A stretch of 64,000 nt of DNA from Nannocystis exedens (GCF_002343915.1 NZ_NETK01000001.1:744001-808000); one strand, 5' to 3'; positions 41,164 through 50,154 are shown, counted from the first letter of the stretch. Program-made: numbers and translations. Notes: generated by a model from the letters alone, not told the origin.

Positions 41164-43515
41164 ATGGCGAACCAGGATCCTCGTACTCCTTCACGACCGA
41201 CCGGGGCTTCGGGCCCGATGCGGTCCCTCTCCCAACGACTTCGTCCCTTCCTCCGCCGCGACCTCCGGTCGCGCACCGCCTCGGCCCTGGTCGCCGCGAC
41301 CCTGATCAGCGGCCTCACGTGGCTCGGGACCTCCGCGCTGACGCGCATGGACAGCCCCGCCGCCCAGGACGTGCGGGTCGCCATCGGCCTCGAGGACGCC
41401 TGGGCCGTGTGCGACGGCCCGCAGATGCCGCGCTGCAGCTTCGACGACCGCGAGCAGGCCGTCGTCGACCGCGAGTTCGCCGCCCAGCAGCGCGTGCGGA
41501 TCGCCGTGTTGACCGAGCTGCGGGCCCGCGTCGATCAGGTCGTCCGCAACCTCGACCGCGCCGAGTCGATCTTGCGCCGCGAGGCCGTCGACCTGCGCGG
41601 CGACCTCCTCGGCGGGCGCACCGACCTGCAGGAGCTCCTGCTCACCACCGTCGATCTTCGCCCGCTGACCACCCGCGACGAGGATCTGGCCCGCACCGCC
41701 GCGCTCCAGGCCGCCGCCTTCGCGGTCGACGTCGACAACGGCAAGCTCGGCGAGCCCGCCGCGCCGTTGTTGCGCGAGATCGGGGCCCAGCGCCGCCAGC
41801 TGACCGCCCTCGCCGCCCGCATCGATCGCCTCGAGCGGCGCGACGGCGCCGTCGCCATCGACACCAACGGCACCGATCGCCAGGCGCTGTGGGCCGACCT
41901 CTTCAACAACGATCCCTACGGCGACGGCGGCCAGCTCGCCAGCTGGGTGCTGAGCTCGGGCGGCCTGCCGCACATCTCCATCACCCTCGCCAACCTCGCC
42001 CAGGGCGACCTCAAGACCCTCGCGGAGGCCGTCTTCACCCCCGGCGCCGCGCTGTGGCAGGGCGGGCTCGTCGACCCGATCGCCGAGTACACCGCGCTGC
42101 AGAAGCCGTCGGTCCGCTACCGTTCGCCGGTCTCCGACGGCCAGCGCGGCCAGCTGATCGGCTCGGTGCTGTTCGGCTTCGCCGCCTTCATGCTGCTGCT
42201 CGTCGGCCCGGTCGTCACCGCCACGCACACCGCCCGCGAGCGCGAGGCCGGCACCTTGCCCGTCCTGCGCATGACCGGCCTGTCCGCCGGTGACCTCGCC
42301 CTCGCCATGTCGGTCGGGCCCAACGTGTTCGCCATGGTCGCCGGCGCCTTGCTGTTGCTGCCCGCGCTCGCCCTGCTCGGCCTCACCGTCGGCTTCGGCC
42401 CGCTGCTGCTGCCGCTCGGCCTCCTGGTGCTCTTCACCGGGGCCACGCACCTTACCGCCATCGGCCTCGGCGACGCGCTCGGCCAGCGGGTCAACGCCCT
42501 GCTCGTCGGCGCCTTGATGGCCGTCGGCATCGCCGGCGCCGGCCTCTTCGGCACCGCGCTCGTCGGCGCCAACATCGCCAGCGCCGGCCTCCTCCTCGGC
42601 CCGCTGCCCGCCGTGCTCGGCGGGATCCTCGGCTTCACCGGCCTGCCCGGGACCGCCGACCTCGTCACCGCCGGCGACCCCGAGCTCGGCTCCTCCTTCC
42701 TCGCCTACGCCGTCGGCACGCAGGTCATGCTGGCCACGATCTGCCTGTTCAGCTGGCGCCGGCGCGTCGAGCAGGCCTGGGCCCCGCTGTTCCGCCCCGC
42801 CGAGGGCATCGCGCTCGCGCTCGCCTGCGTCGGCTGCTCCGGCCTCACGCTGCTCGACCTCTCGTCGCGCACCAACACCCAGACCTTCGACGGCCTCAAC
42901 CTCGTCACCTTCCTCGCCAGCGGCTTCCTGCTGCCGGTGCTCGGCTGGCTGCTGGTCGCCAGCCTGCGCCGTCCGGCCCGGGCGCACGCCGTGCCGAGCC
43001 ACGTCGAGGCCCGCGGCGCCTTCCTGCGGTTCCAGGGCGTCCTCGCCGTCGCCATGCTCGTGGTCGGCTTCGCCTACAGCGCGGTGATGCAGCGCAACGG
43101 CCTCGCCGGCGAGCAGAGCGAGATCATGTACGCCACGCTCACGCAGGTCCTGCTGATCGCCGAGACCGCGGTCGCCACCCTGCTGCTCGCCTCGCGCAAG
43201 CGTGACGGCAAGCTCGGCATCGGCATGATGGGCGGCGCGCTGCTCCTCCTGCAGATCGTCTTCGCCGTGCTGGTCTACCGCCTCGAGGTCGACCACGTCG
43301 CCCTCACGCACAGCGCCGGCATGCCGTTCCTCTACGGCATGAACGCCTCGCCCTACTGGATCGCCCTCATGATCCTGACCTGGGGGGCAGGCTTCGGCCT
43401 GATCCTCACCGCCCTCCTGCGGGAGCGCGACCAGGCCCGGGCCGCCGCCGCCGACGCCGACGACCAGGCCGACGAGGACGCCGACGAGGAGCGCCGCGGT
43501 CGCTGGCTGCACTGA
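41164..43515 (+). CDS. ABC-2-type transporter permease-like membrane protein
   Basis: The 783-residue protein has a first membrane helix near residues 40-58, a large soluble domain (about 70-335), and then 11-12 helices. The segment TAREREAGTLPVLRMTGLSAGDLALAMS, just after the second helix, matches the ABC-2 permease coupling region seen in ABC transporters that work with a separate ATPase. No ATPase gene lies nearby, so the partner must be elsewhere. The acidic C-terminus has Asp/Glu repeats. AAGGCGGG lies just ahead of ATG 41164, a plausible ribosome site; the -10-like TACGTT near 41103 would give a leader of about 55 nt. Confidence 0.75.
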   Translation: MANQDPRTPSRPTGASGPMRSLSQRLRPFLRRDLRSRTASALVAATLISGLTWLGTSALTRMDSPAAQDVRVAIGLEDAWAVCDGPQMPRCSFDDREQAVVDREFAAQQRVRIAVLTELRARVDQVVRNLDRAESILRREAVDLRGDLLGGRTDLQELLLTTVDLRPLTTRDEDLARTAALQAAAFAVDVDNGKLGEPAAPLLREIGAQRRQLTALAARIDRLERRDGAVAIDTNGTDRQALWADLFNNDPYGDGGQLASWVLSSGGLPHISITLANLAQGDLKTLAEAVFTPGAALWQGGLVDPIAEYTALQKPSVRYRSPVSDGQRGQLIGSVLFGFAAFMLLLVGPVVTATHTAREREAGTLPVLRMTGLSAGDLALAMSVGPNVFAMVAGALLLLPALALLGLTVGFGPLLLPLGLLVLFTGATHLTAIGLGDALGQRVNALLVGALMAVGIAGAGLFGTALVGANIASAGLLLGPLPAVLGGILGFTGLPGTADLVTAGDPELGSSFLAYAVGTQVMLATICLFSWRRRVEQAWAPLFRPAEGIALALACVGCSGLTLLDLSSRTNTQTFDGLNLVTFLASGFLLPVLGWLLVASLRRPARAHAVPSHVEARGAFLRFQGVLAVAMLVVGFAYSAVMQRNGLAGEQSEIMYATLTQVLLIAETAVATLLLASRKRDGKLGIGMMGGALLLLQIVFAVLVYRLEVDHVALTHSAGMPFLYGMNASPYWIALMILTWGAGFGLILTALLRERDQARAAAADADDQADEDADEERRGRWLH

Positions 43516-43575
43516 TTCTTCGCGTCACCGGCCGCGGTCCTCGACTGCGGCTTGAGTCCCGGGCGGCGGCAGGGC

Positions 43576-43581
43576 TATAAG
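43576..43581 (+). promoter_or_regulatory. TATAAG -10-like box upstream of speE
   Basis: Gives a leader of about 35-40 nt containing AAGGA (43608-43612), so this gene is not leaderless. Confidence 0.45.
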
Positions 43582-43622
43582 GCCCAGCCTCCGCCCGGAG
43601 CCCGTTCAAGGACCCTTTTGCC

Positions 43623-44453
43623 ATGCCCTGGTTGTACGAGCACTACCACGACCTCTCCGCGATCGGCCTCCACGTCACCGACAAGGTCCACGAGGAGCAG
43701 AGCCCCTTCCAGCGCATCGAGGTCTACGACACCCGGGGTCACGGTCGCCTGCTCATGCTCGACGGCATGGTCATGCTGACCGAGCTCGACGAGTTCGTGT
43801 ACCACGAGCTCATCAGCCACATCCCGCTGTGCATCCATCGCGACCCGCGGCGCGTGCTCGTCGTCGGCGGGGGCGACGGCGGCACCGTGCGCGAGGTGCT
43901 GCGGCACCCCGGGGTCGAGCGGGTCGTCCTGTGCGAGATCGACGAGCGAGTCACTCGCGTCTGTCAGCAGTGGATCCCCGCCGTCGCCGGGCGCCTCGAC
44001 GATCCGCGGGTCGAGCTCGTGTTCGCCGACGCCGTCGAGTACGTCCGCAACCACCCGGGCAGCTTCGACGCCATCCTCGTCGACAGCTCCGAGCCGATCG
44101 GTCCCGCCGCGGGCCTGTTCGGCGGGGCCTTCTTCGCCGATCTGCGCCGCGCCTTGCGGCCCGGCGGCATCGTCAGCGCCCAGACCGAGTCGCCGTTTTA
44201 CGCCGCCGACACCGTGCGCGGCGTCTTCAAGGAGCTGCGCGGCGTCTTCGCGGGCGTCCACGCCTACTACGGCTGCATCCCCACCTATCCGAGCGGTTGC
44301 TGGACCTTCGCCCTCGCCGGTGACGACCTCCGCCTGACCGATCTCGACGCCACCCGCCTCGCCGCCGTCGCGGGTCGCTACGTCGGCCCGAGCCTCGGCC
44401 TCGGCGCCTTCGCCTTGCCCGAGTTCGTGCGGCGCCTCGTTGAGGGCGACTGA
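43623..44453 (+). CDS. speE: Spermidine synthase
   Basis: SpeE transfers an aminopropyl group from decarboxylated S-adenosylmethionine to putrescine in the cytoplasm. The 276-residue product matches the family length. Landmarks are SPFQRIEVYDTRGHGRLLMLDG, DEFVYHELISHIPL, the nucleotide loop VLVVGGGDGGTVREVLRHP, LCEIDERVTRVC and FADAVEYVRN. The DSTDPxGPA motif reads DSSEPIGPAAGLF, with Glu in place of the usual second Asp, a residue near the amine site; substrate choice may differ. No speD or speA lies nearby. Confidence 0.93.
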   Translation: MPWLYEHYHDLSAIGLHVTDKVHEEQSPFQRIEVYDTRGHGRLLMLDGMVMLTELDEFVYHELISHIPLCIHRDPRRVLVVGGGDGGTVREVLRHPGVERVVLCEIDERVTRVCQQWIPAVAGRLDDPRVELVFADAVEYVRNHPGSFDAILVDSSEPIGPAAGLFGGAFFADLRRALRPGGIVSAQTESPFYAADTVRGVFKELRGVFAGVHAYYGCIPTYPSGCWTFALAGDDLRLTDLDATRLAAVAGRYVGPSLGLGAFALPEFVRRLVEGD

Positions 44454-44456
44454 CAC

Positions 44457-44504
44457 CACCCAAACACGGGTGATCACACACACGCAGCGCGCGCTGCGTG
44501 GTTT
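44457..44504 (+). terminator. Terminator-like palindromes after speE
   Basis: A CACCC/GGGTG hairpin (44457-44472) is followed by the 20-bp perfect palindrome CACGCAGCGC/GCGCTGCGTG (44481-44500) and GTTTT. It ends the speE transcript and lies 19 nt before the next -10-like box, so it could also serve as an operator. Confidence 0.55.
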
Positions 44505-44518
44505 TGCAGGCCGTCTGG

Positions 44519-44524
44519 TACCGT
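44519..44524 (+). promoter_or_regulatory. TACCGT -10-like box, leaderless type
   Basis: Seven bases before ATG 44532. Confidence 0.5.
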
Positions 44525-44531
44525 CGCCACG

Positions 44532-45947
44532 ATGGCCCCTCAAAACGCCCGCACCGGTCTTTCCTGCCTCGTACTGACGCTGCTGATCGTGCCCGGCTCG
44601 GCCGTCGCGGGTGAAACACCCGAGGACGTCGCCGCGGCGATCCCGATCACCTCACCGTTCCACGAGCCGCTGGTGTTCGGCGCCGACCTCGAGCAGCCGC
44701 CCTTGCCGGCCGGCGAGTGGATCGTCTTCACCAACTTCGACGGCGCCGACATGAACGGGTGCGGCTGGGGCAACAACAGCCCGCAGGACAACTGCTCCAC
44801 CATCTTCCAGGGCCAGGTCCTGCCGTTCACCGGCGACCTCGGCCGGCGCGCCGCCGTCGTCCAGGTCATGCGCAACGACCTCGGCAAGTTCAACATCCAC
44901 GTCACCGACGTCCGCCCGGCCAGCGGCGACTACGACATGGAGATGATCGGCGACTGGAACCCTGCCCCGGGCGGCGGCTTCGCCGGCGTCGCGCCGAGCA
45001 TCGACTGCTTCAACAGCGACGGCGGCGAAGTCAGCTTCACCCTCGACTACACCAGCTCGCCGACGGGCATCGCCAAGGCCGTGTTGCAGGAGATCGCCCA
45101 CACCTGGGGCCTCGAGCACGTCGAGTCCAAGGCCGACCTGCTCTACCCCACCACCCAGAGCGTCCCCGACCCGACCTTCGTCGACGAGTGCTTCCAGATC
45201 GTCCAGCTCGACGACAGCAACCAGCCGGTCCCCGAGAACAACATCCAGTGCCCCAACCAGCACTCGCAGTTCTGCAACGGGAGCAACTTCCAGAACAGCT
45301 ACCAGGAGCTCCTCCAGATCTTCGGCCCCGGTTCTCCTGACCTGACCGCGCCGACGCTCGACATCACCGAGCCGGCCGAGGGCGCCGAGGTCGACGCCAA
45401 GTTCGACCTCAAGCTCACCGCCGCCGACAATCAGACCCCGCAGCTGCTCACGCTGTCGCTCAAGATCGACGGCCCGAGCGCCGCCGAGACCGACCCGACC
45501 GCCTGGCCGAGCCCCTCCGATCTCACCTTCCCGATCACCGGCCTCGCCCCCGGCGAGTACACCGTCACCGCCACCGTCCGCGACGAGGACAAGAACGAGG
45601 CGATCGACGTCGTCCACTTCACCGTCAAGGGGGAGCCCGTCCCCGGCACCACCGGCGAGCCCGACACCACCACCGGCGAGCCCGGCACCACCACCGGCGA
45701 GGACACCACCACCGGCGACGAGCCCGGGACGACCGGCGACGCCCCGACCACGGGCGACGGCAGCGGCAACCCGACCACCGGCGTCACCAGCGCGACCGGC
45801 GGCGTCACGGACTCGGCCACCACGGGCGATCAGGCCGACGGCGACGACGGCTGCGCCTGCCGATCGGACCTCGCTCCGACCTCCGGCGCCCCGGCCCTCC
45901 TCCTGCTCCTCGGCCTCGCGCGCGGGCGTCGGCGCGCCCGCGCCTAG
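44532..45947 (+). CDS. Metzincin-like secreted protein with MYXO-CTERM-like tail
   Basis: The 471-residue product has a signal peptide (ending AVAG), a catalytic-like domain (residues 50-270), an Ig-like beta domain (about 275-370), a long Thr/Gly linker with TTGE repeats, and a MYXO-CTERM-like end (GCACRS, hydrophobic segment, RGRRRARA). The metal-site region reads QEIAHTWGLEH at residues 186-196. It resembles HExxHxxGxxH of metzincins, but Gln replaces the first His. Cys pairs around it suggest disulfides. MYXO-CTERM tails are processed for surface display or secretion. Tandem paralogue at 45987. Activity is uncertain. Confidence 0.8.
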   Translation: MAPQNARTGLSCLVLTLLIVPGSAVAGETPEDVAAAIPITSPFHEPLVFGADLEQPPLPAGEWIVFTNFDGADMNGCGWGNNSPQDNCSTIFQGQVLPFTGDLGRRAAVVQVMRNDLGKFNIHVTDVRPASGDYDMEMIGDWNPAPGGGFAGVAPSIDCFNSDGGEVSFTLDYTSSPTGIAKAVLQEIAHTWGLEHVESKADLLYPTTQSVPDPTFVDECFQIVQLDDSNQPVPENNIQCPNQHSQFCNGSNFQNSYQELLQIFGPGSPDLTAPTLDITEPAEGAEVDAKFDLKLTAADNQTPQLLTLSLKIDGPSAAETDPTAWPSPSDLTFPITGLAPGEYTVTATVRDEDKNEAIDVVHFTVKGEPVPGTTGEPDTTTGEPGTTTGEDTTTGDEPGTTGDAPTTGDGSGNPTTGVTSATGGVTDSATTGDQADGDDGCACRSDLAPTSGAPALLLLLGLARGRRRARA

Positions 45948-45974
45948 CCCCCTGCGCCGCCGCGCCGAACCGCG

Positions 45975-45980
45975 TACCCT
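45975..45980 (+). promoter_or_regulatory. TACCCT -10-like box, leaderless type
   Basis: Six bases before GTG 45987. Confidence 0.5.
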
Positions 45981-45986
45981 GGCGCC

Positions 45987-47756
45987 GTGAACCTCGCCCT
46001 CGCCCCCGCCCTGCTCGCCGCGCTCGCCAGCGCCGGCGACCCGGACGCCGGCGCGCTCGCGTCCCCACCGCCTGTCCCCGCGGTCCTGTCCCAAAGCGCA
46101 GCCGACTCCACGGCTGCGCCATCCGGCGCACCTGTCTCCGACGCCCTGTCCCCAAGCGCAGCCGGCATCCCCGCCTCCTCCGGCGCATCCGTCCCCGACG
46201 CCCTGTCCCCAAGCGCAGCCGGCATCCCCGCCTCTCGCTCCGGCGCATCCGTCCCCGAAGCCCTGTCCCCAAGCGCAGCCGGCATCCCCGCCTCTCGCTC
46301 CGGCGCATCCGTCCCCGAAGCCCTGTCCCCAAGCGCAGCCGATGCCGGCTCGCGCTGCGGTCCACCTGTCCCCGCGGCCCTGTCCCAAAGCGCAGGCTAC
46401 TCCGCCGCCGCTCGATCCGGCGCAGTCGGTCCCGATGGCCACATCGCAGCCGACGCCGGCTCACGCGCCGCCCCACCTGTTTCCCAGAGCGCCGCCGGCT
46501 CCGACATCCCGGCCGCCCTGACCCGCAGCTCCCCCCTCGACCTGTCCCTTCGCCCCGGCGCCGCCCGCCCCGCCGCCGAGCCCGTCCGCCCCGGCGCGAC
46601 CCCGCCGCTGGCCGCGCGCGGCCCCGACGCCTTGCCGGCCATGCCCGGCACGCCGCACACCCTCTATGTCAATTTCGACGGCGCCGTCCTGCGGCGCGGC
46701 TGCGGCAACGACTCGCGCCACGACTGCAGCACTCTGGCCGACCTGTTCGACGGCTACATCGGCCCGTTCGTCGGCACCGAGGCGCGGCGGGTCGCCATCA
46801 TCGAGTCGGTGCGCAAGGACCTGCGGGAGATCGGCGTGCGCACCACCTGGCGGCGCCCGCCCGACGACCCCGGCTACACCATGGTCCTCTACGGCGACAT
46901 CGGCGCCCAGGACTTCGCGGGCATCGCCCCGTACATCGACTGCGGCAACCTGTGGGCCAACGACACCTGCTTCGCCGGCGCCTTCCAGGGCTCGAACACC
47001 GGCGCCACCATCATCCTGCAGGAGGCCGCGCATACCTGGGGGCTCGAGCACGTCAACAGCCCGTTCGACAACCTGCACCCGTTCGTCGAGGCGCCGACGC
47101 CGTTCTTCCAGGATCAGTGCAACAAGATCGTCGCCAACACCGACCTGGTCGAGACCGCCGGCGTGTGCAACCTCGTGCACGAGATGTTCTGCGAGACCGG
47201 CTACCAGAACTCGTTTCAGGAGCTGCTCTACCTGTTCGGCCCGGCCCAGCCCGACATCGTCGCGCCGGCGCTGAAGCTCACCAGCCCGGTCGACGGCTCG
47301 TACCACGTGCTGCCGGTCGAGCTCTCGCTCTACGGCGACGTCACCGACGACCTCGAGCCGCAGTTCTACGCGGTGGAGATCCAGCAAGACGGCCAGACGA
47401 TCTTCAGCGACGAGGCGATCCGCGTCGACCTGCGGCTGACGAACCCGCCGCCGGGCACCTACGACCTGCTCGTCACCGTCCGCGACGAGGGCGGCAACGC
47501 CGGCAGCGACCGCGTGCGCTTCACGATCCTCCCCGAGGGCAGCGAAGATCCGGACAGCACCACCGGCGACAGCGACGGCACCGGCGACACCGGTGACACC
47601 GGCGAGACCGGCGGCCTGTCCGAGCAGCAAGGCTGCGACCTCGGCATCACCGCGGGCGGTCCGGCCTGGCTCGTCGTGCTCGCGCTCGGGCGCCGGCGCC
47701 GGCGCGCGCTCGCGGTCCGCCACACCGCTCTGGCAAGCCCGCCCGCGCCGCGCTAA
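45987..47756 (+). CDS. Metzincin-like secreted paralogue with N-terminal tandem repeats
   Basis: The 589-residue product shares the core of its upstream neighbour: LYVNFDGAVLRRGCGNDSRHDCSTL, VAIIESVRKDLREIGVRTTW, and QEAAHTWGLEH at residues 345-355, again with Gln in place of the first metal-binding His. A beta domain and a short Thr/Gly/Asp linker follow, then a MYXO-CTERM-like tail (GCDLGITAGG, hydrophobic stretch, RRRRRA). Between the signal-like start and the core lie about 190 low-complexity residues. These include 20-residue repeats of ALSPSAAGIPASRSGASVPE encoded by exact 60-bp units. GTG 45987 is directly after a -10-like box. The repeat region could vary in length between strains. 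Confidence 0.78.
   Translation: MNLALAPALLAALASAGDPDAGALASPPPVPAVLSQSAADSTAAPSGAPVSDALSPSAAGIPASSGASVPDALSPSAAGIPASRSGASVPEALSPSAAGIPASRSGASVPEALSPSAADAGSRCGPPVPAALSQSAGYSAAARSGAVGPDGHIAADAGSRAAPPVSQSAAGSDIPAALTRSSPLDLSLRPGAARPAAEPVRPGATPPLAARGPDALPAMPGTPHTLYVNFDGAVLRRGCGNDSRHDCSTLADLFDGYIGPFVGTEARRVAIIESVRKDLREIGVRTTWRRPPDDPGYTMVLYGDIGAQDFAGIAPYIDCGNLWANDTCFAGAFQGSNTGATIILQEAAHTWGLEHVNSPFDNLHPFVEAPTPFFQDQCNKIVANTDLVETAGVCNLVHEMFCETGYQNSFQELLYLFGPAQPDIVAPALKLTSPVDGSYHVLPVELSLYGDVTDDLEPQFYAVEIQQDGQTIFSDEAIRVDLRLTNPPPGTYDLLVTVRDEGGNAGSDRVRFTILPEGSEDPDSTTGDSDGTGDTGDTGETGGLSEQQGCDLGITAGGPAWLVVLALGRRRRRALAVRHTALASPPAPR
46084..46340 (+). repeat. 60-bp in-frame tandem repeat
   Basis: Two identical 60-bp units (46201-46260 and 46261-46320) are preceded by a 57-bp unit (46144-46200) and a diverged unit (46084-46143), and followed by a partial copy. 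Unit lengths are multiples of three, so the frame is kept. Each unit begins CCCTGTCCCCAAGCGCAGCC. Confidence 0.85.
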
Positions 47757-47765
47757 AGGAGATCC

Positions 47766-48506
47766 GTGACGCACCGCCTGCGCCTCGCCCCGTTCGCCCT
47801 CGTGCTCCTCGCCGCCTGTCCGCAAGCCCAGGCGCCCGCGCCCACCCCGACCGTCGACGGCGCGCACCCGGCCCCCGCCGACCCGCGCGTCGTCGAGGAC
47901 ACCGGCGACCTCTACGCCGCCCAGAGCGCCCCGAGCGCGGCCAAGCAGCCCGAGGCCGAGCCCGTGAAGTCCCCGGGCACCGGCCGCCCCGACGAGACCA
48001 ACGGCGTGTGCCGCCTCTACGCCCCCGAGCTGCCCGACCCGAAGTGTTGCGAGCACACCCTGGGCTTCGACAGCAAGGTCGCCGCCGAGACCTGCGGCCT
48101 GCAGGTCTACCTCGGCGAGTCGTTCCACAACAGCTGCGGCTTCTACTTCGTGCCCCGGCCCAACAGCCCCGCGCAGTGGTTCCGGATCGCCACCATCCTC
48201 GGCGACACCCCGCGGAAGGCCGCCGAGGACAACCTCTACATCATGCGGCGCACCGACCCGAACGTCACGGTCGAGCCCGTGCCCGACGTCCCCGGCGCCT
48301 TCTGGACCAAGCAAAACGAGTACCGCTGGGCCTTCCTGCCCGGCTGGAAGACCGTCCGCATGTTCGCGTGGAAGACCTCGAGCTGCAGCGACGACAAGAT
48401 CGGCGGCCTGCTCCGCCACATCATCGCCGCCCCCGAGGAGGTCGCGGGTCCGCGTCGCCAGGGCCTGGTCCCGGTCGCCGCCCCGCCGCCGGCTCCTGCA
48501 CCCTGA
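47766..48506 (+). CDS. Cys-rich lipoprotein of unknown function
   Basis: The 246-residue product has a lipobox (LLAAC), a Pro/Ala-rich linker and a domain of about 150 residues. The domain has Cys in NGVCRLY, KCCEHTLGF, ETCGLQ, NSCGFYF and TSSCSDD, and basic/aromatic patches (EYRWAFLPGW). It should be a disulfide-bonded periplasmic or surface lipoprotein. GTG 47766 has a strong AAAGGAG site directly upstream, starting at the stop of the preceding gene, so the two are cotranscribed. No family recognised. The Pro/Ala C-terminus is followed at once by a hairpin repeat. Confidence 0.72.
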   Translation: MTHRLRLAPFALVLLAACPQAQAPAPTPTVDGAHPAPADPRVVEDTGDLYAAQSAPSAAKQPEAEPVKSPGTGRPDETNGVCRLYAPELPDPKCCEHTLGFDSKVAAETCGLQVYLGESFHNSCGFYFVPRPNSPAQWFRIATILGDTPRKAAEDNLYIMRRTDPNVTVEPVPDVPGAFWTKQNEYRWAFLPGWKTVRMFAWKTSSCSDDKIGGLLRHIIAAPEEVAGPRRQGLVPVAAPPPAPAP

Positions 48507-48510
48507 GACA

Positions 48511-48622
48511 TGTCCTGAAGGACACGCCGGGCGGCGCTCCTCGCAGGCCTCCCCCGTCATCGCCGAGCGGTCCTCGTCCCGGCCGACTCGGACCTGCCCC
48601 TTCAGGCATGTCCCGAAGGACA
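48511..48622. repeat. Two TGTCC-N4-GGACA hairpins after the lipoprotein
   Basis: TGTCC-TGAA-GGACA (48511-48524) starts 4 nt after the stop codon; TGTCC-CGAA-GGACA (48609-48622) follows. They lie between convergent genes and probably act as terminators for both. Confidence 0.55.
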
Positions 48623-48662
48623 CGCAACGATCACCGCGGACACGGCGAGGGGCGCGCCAGCC

Positions 48663-49079
48663 TCAGCCCGCGCGCCAGCCGTCGAACCGCGTCGCCCCCG
48701 TCCGCCCGCGCGCGGCGGCCAGGGCCCGCTTGCCGAGCGCGTACACGCGGAAGAACAGCTCCAGCCCGCCCCGCTGCGCGCGCGTCAGCGGCGCGGCGCT
48801 GAAGATCACCTTCGGGTCGTCCTCGCCGACGTCGACGAAGCCGACGATCGCCACCACCGGCAGCTCGACCTCGGCCCCGGCCGGCAGGCGGCGCCCGAGC
48901 ACCACCGCGTCGAGCGGATCGCCGTCGCCGGACATGACCCCCGGGACATGTCCGTAGTTGTACGGGCACGGCAGCGGCGACACGAAGTCGACCCGTCCGT
49001 CGCTGCGGCGCTTGACGAAGCTCCCGCGCGGGTACTCGATCGTCACCCTGCAGCGCGTCCCGATCTCCGGCAGGTCCAC
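48663..49079 (-). CDS. ppa: Short inorganic pyrophosphatase (family I)
   Basis: The enzyme hydrolyses PPi to two phosphates in the cytoplasm. The 138-residue product, shorter than the usual 170-180, keeps the essential parts: VTIEYPRGSFVKR, CPYNYGHVPGV, the signature GDGDPLDAVVLG and the second acidic/Lys site VGEDDPKVIFSA. A C-terminal helix LELFFRVYALGK follows. GTG 49079 is chosen because TAGACC lies 7 nt upstream; the longer frame to 49208 runs through repeat-like sequence. A CGGACATG/CATGTCCG palindrome (48929-48954) sits over the codons just before the GDGDPLD site. Confidence 0.85.
   Translation of the reverse strand: MDLPEIGTRCRVTIEYPRGSFVKRRSDGRVDFVSPLPCPYNYGHVPGVMSGDGDPLDAVVLGRRLPAGAEVELPVVAIVGFVDVGEDDPKVIFSAAPLTRAQRGGLELFFRVYALGKRALAAARGRTGATRFDGWRAG
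48929..48954 (-). repeat. Perfect 8-bp inverted repeat inside ppa
   Basis: CGGACATG and CATGTCCG arms separated by ten bases; the inner part also forms TGACC-CCCG-GGACA. It encodes VPGVMSG beside the active site. Confidence 0.55.
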
Positions 49080-49086
49080 GCCGGGT

Positions 49087-49092
49087 GGTCTA
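49087..49092 (-). promoter_or_regulatory. TAGACC -10-like box for ppa
   Basis: Seven bases before GTG 49079 on the minus strand. Confidence 0.45.
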
Positions 49093-49251
49093 CGCCAGCC
49101 CCGCCGCGCCCGCAACCCGCATGTCCCTTCATTCCTGTCCGGAGGTACATGTGACGCCCTGCCCGGCGCCGTCACGCCTCCGAGCAAGAGGTGCGGGAGG
49201 AACTTCAACCGGGTCCTCTCTCGTCCCTGCGGTTCAGCCGCTAAAGTGCCC

Positions 49252-50148
49252 TCAAAACTGCCCGAACGCCGCGATCCCGGCCCCTCCCGCCCCGAACGTC
49301 GGCGCCGCGCGGGCCGCCCGACGCTTGCGCTCCTGCACGCGGTCGGCGAACAGGAGGCTCGCCCCGGCCAGCAGGATCCCCGCCCCGGCCGCCAGCGTCA
49401 GGTAGCCCGCGTCGTGGTAGCTCGCCAGCGCCGCGTCCGAGCAGTCGGGCGTCGTCGTCGTGCACTCCGCGCGGTACAGCAGCAGCCCCACGCCGACGGC
49501 CGACGTCAGCGCTCCGCCGACCGACACTCCGAAGCCGGCGGCCAGCAGCTCGAGCGACGGCTCCGCCGGCGCCGCCCAGCTCGTCTGTCCGCGCCACTGG
49601 CTCGGGCGAGGCGGCGGCAGCCGCTTCAGCGCCGGCGCCGGTGTCGTCGGGCCCGCCGGCGCGGCCTCATCCGCCGCCTTCGCCGCTGCCGGCTCGGCCG
49701 GCGCCGGCGCCTCCGCGCACGCGTCCCGACCGGCGGCCTGACTGGCGGCGCGCAGCGTTTGATCGATCCGGTCGGCCAGCGCCAGCGCGCGGCGACGCAG
49801 CCGGATCGCCTCCGCCTTCTGCGGCCGCTCGAGGTAGTCGCGCACCACTCCGGCCGCGCGGCACATCGAGCTCGCCTCGCCGCCCGGCGCATGAGCCTGC
49901 TCGTACGCCGCCACCGTGTCGCTCAGCACGTTGAAGAGATCGCGGCTCGCCCGCGGCTCGAGCGCCGTCAGGCTCACGTACACCCGCTCGAAGCAGGCCC
50001 CCGCCTCGCCGCTGCGACCCTCCTTGCGCAGCGCCTGGCAGCCCTCGTGTTCGCGGCGCAGCGCCTCGGTGGCAGGGTTCGCGGCCTCGACCTGACCGCT
50101 CGTCAGCGCCACCGCGCACGCCAGCGCCGTCGTCCTGCGCCTCGCCAT
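49252..50148 (-). CDS. Exported membrane protein divergent from a kinase gene
   Basis: The 298-residue product has a signal peptide (ACAVALTSGQVEAA), a helical domain (residues 20-135, REHEGCQALRKEGRSGEAGACFERVYVSL, TPR-like), a Pro/Ala linker and two C-terminal membrane helices (about 215-240 and 255-275). ATG 50148 lies 6 nt after a GATACT box. The gene is divergent from the Ser/Thr kinase at 50247. Proteins of this layout often accompany myxobacterial kinases, so a shared signalling role is possible. No family assigned. Confidence 0.7.
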   Translation of the reverse strand: MARRRTTALACAVALTSGQVEAANPATEALRREHEGCQALRKEGRSGEAGACFERVYVSLTALEPRASRDLFNVLSDTVAAYEQAHAPGGEASSMCRAAGVVRDYLERPQKAEAIRLRRRALALADRIDQTLRAASQAAGRDACAEAPAPAEPAAAKAADEAAPAGPTTPAPALKRLPPPRPSQWRGQTSWAAPAEPSLELLAAGFGVSVGGALTSAVGVGLLLYRAECTTTTPDCSDAALASYHDAGYLTLAAGAGILLAGASLLFADRVQERKRRAARAAPTFGAGGAGIAAFGQF

Positions 50149-50154
50149 CGCCGC

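Noticed and set aside
44481..44500. Treating the 20-bp palindrome only as a regulator operator
   Set aside because: Its position after speE and the trailing T run fit a terminator better, although an operator role for the next gene is not excluded.
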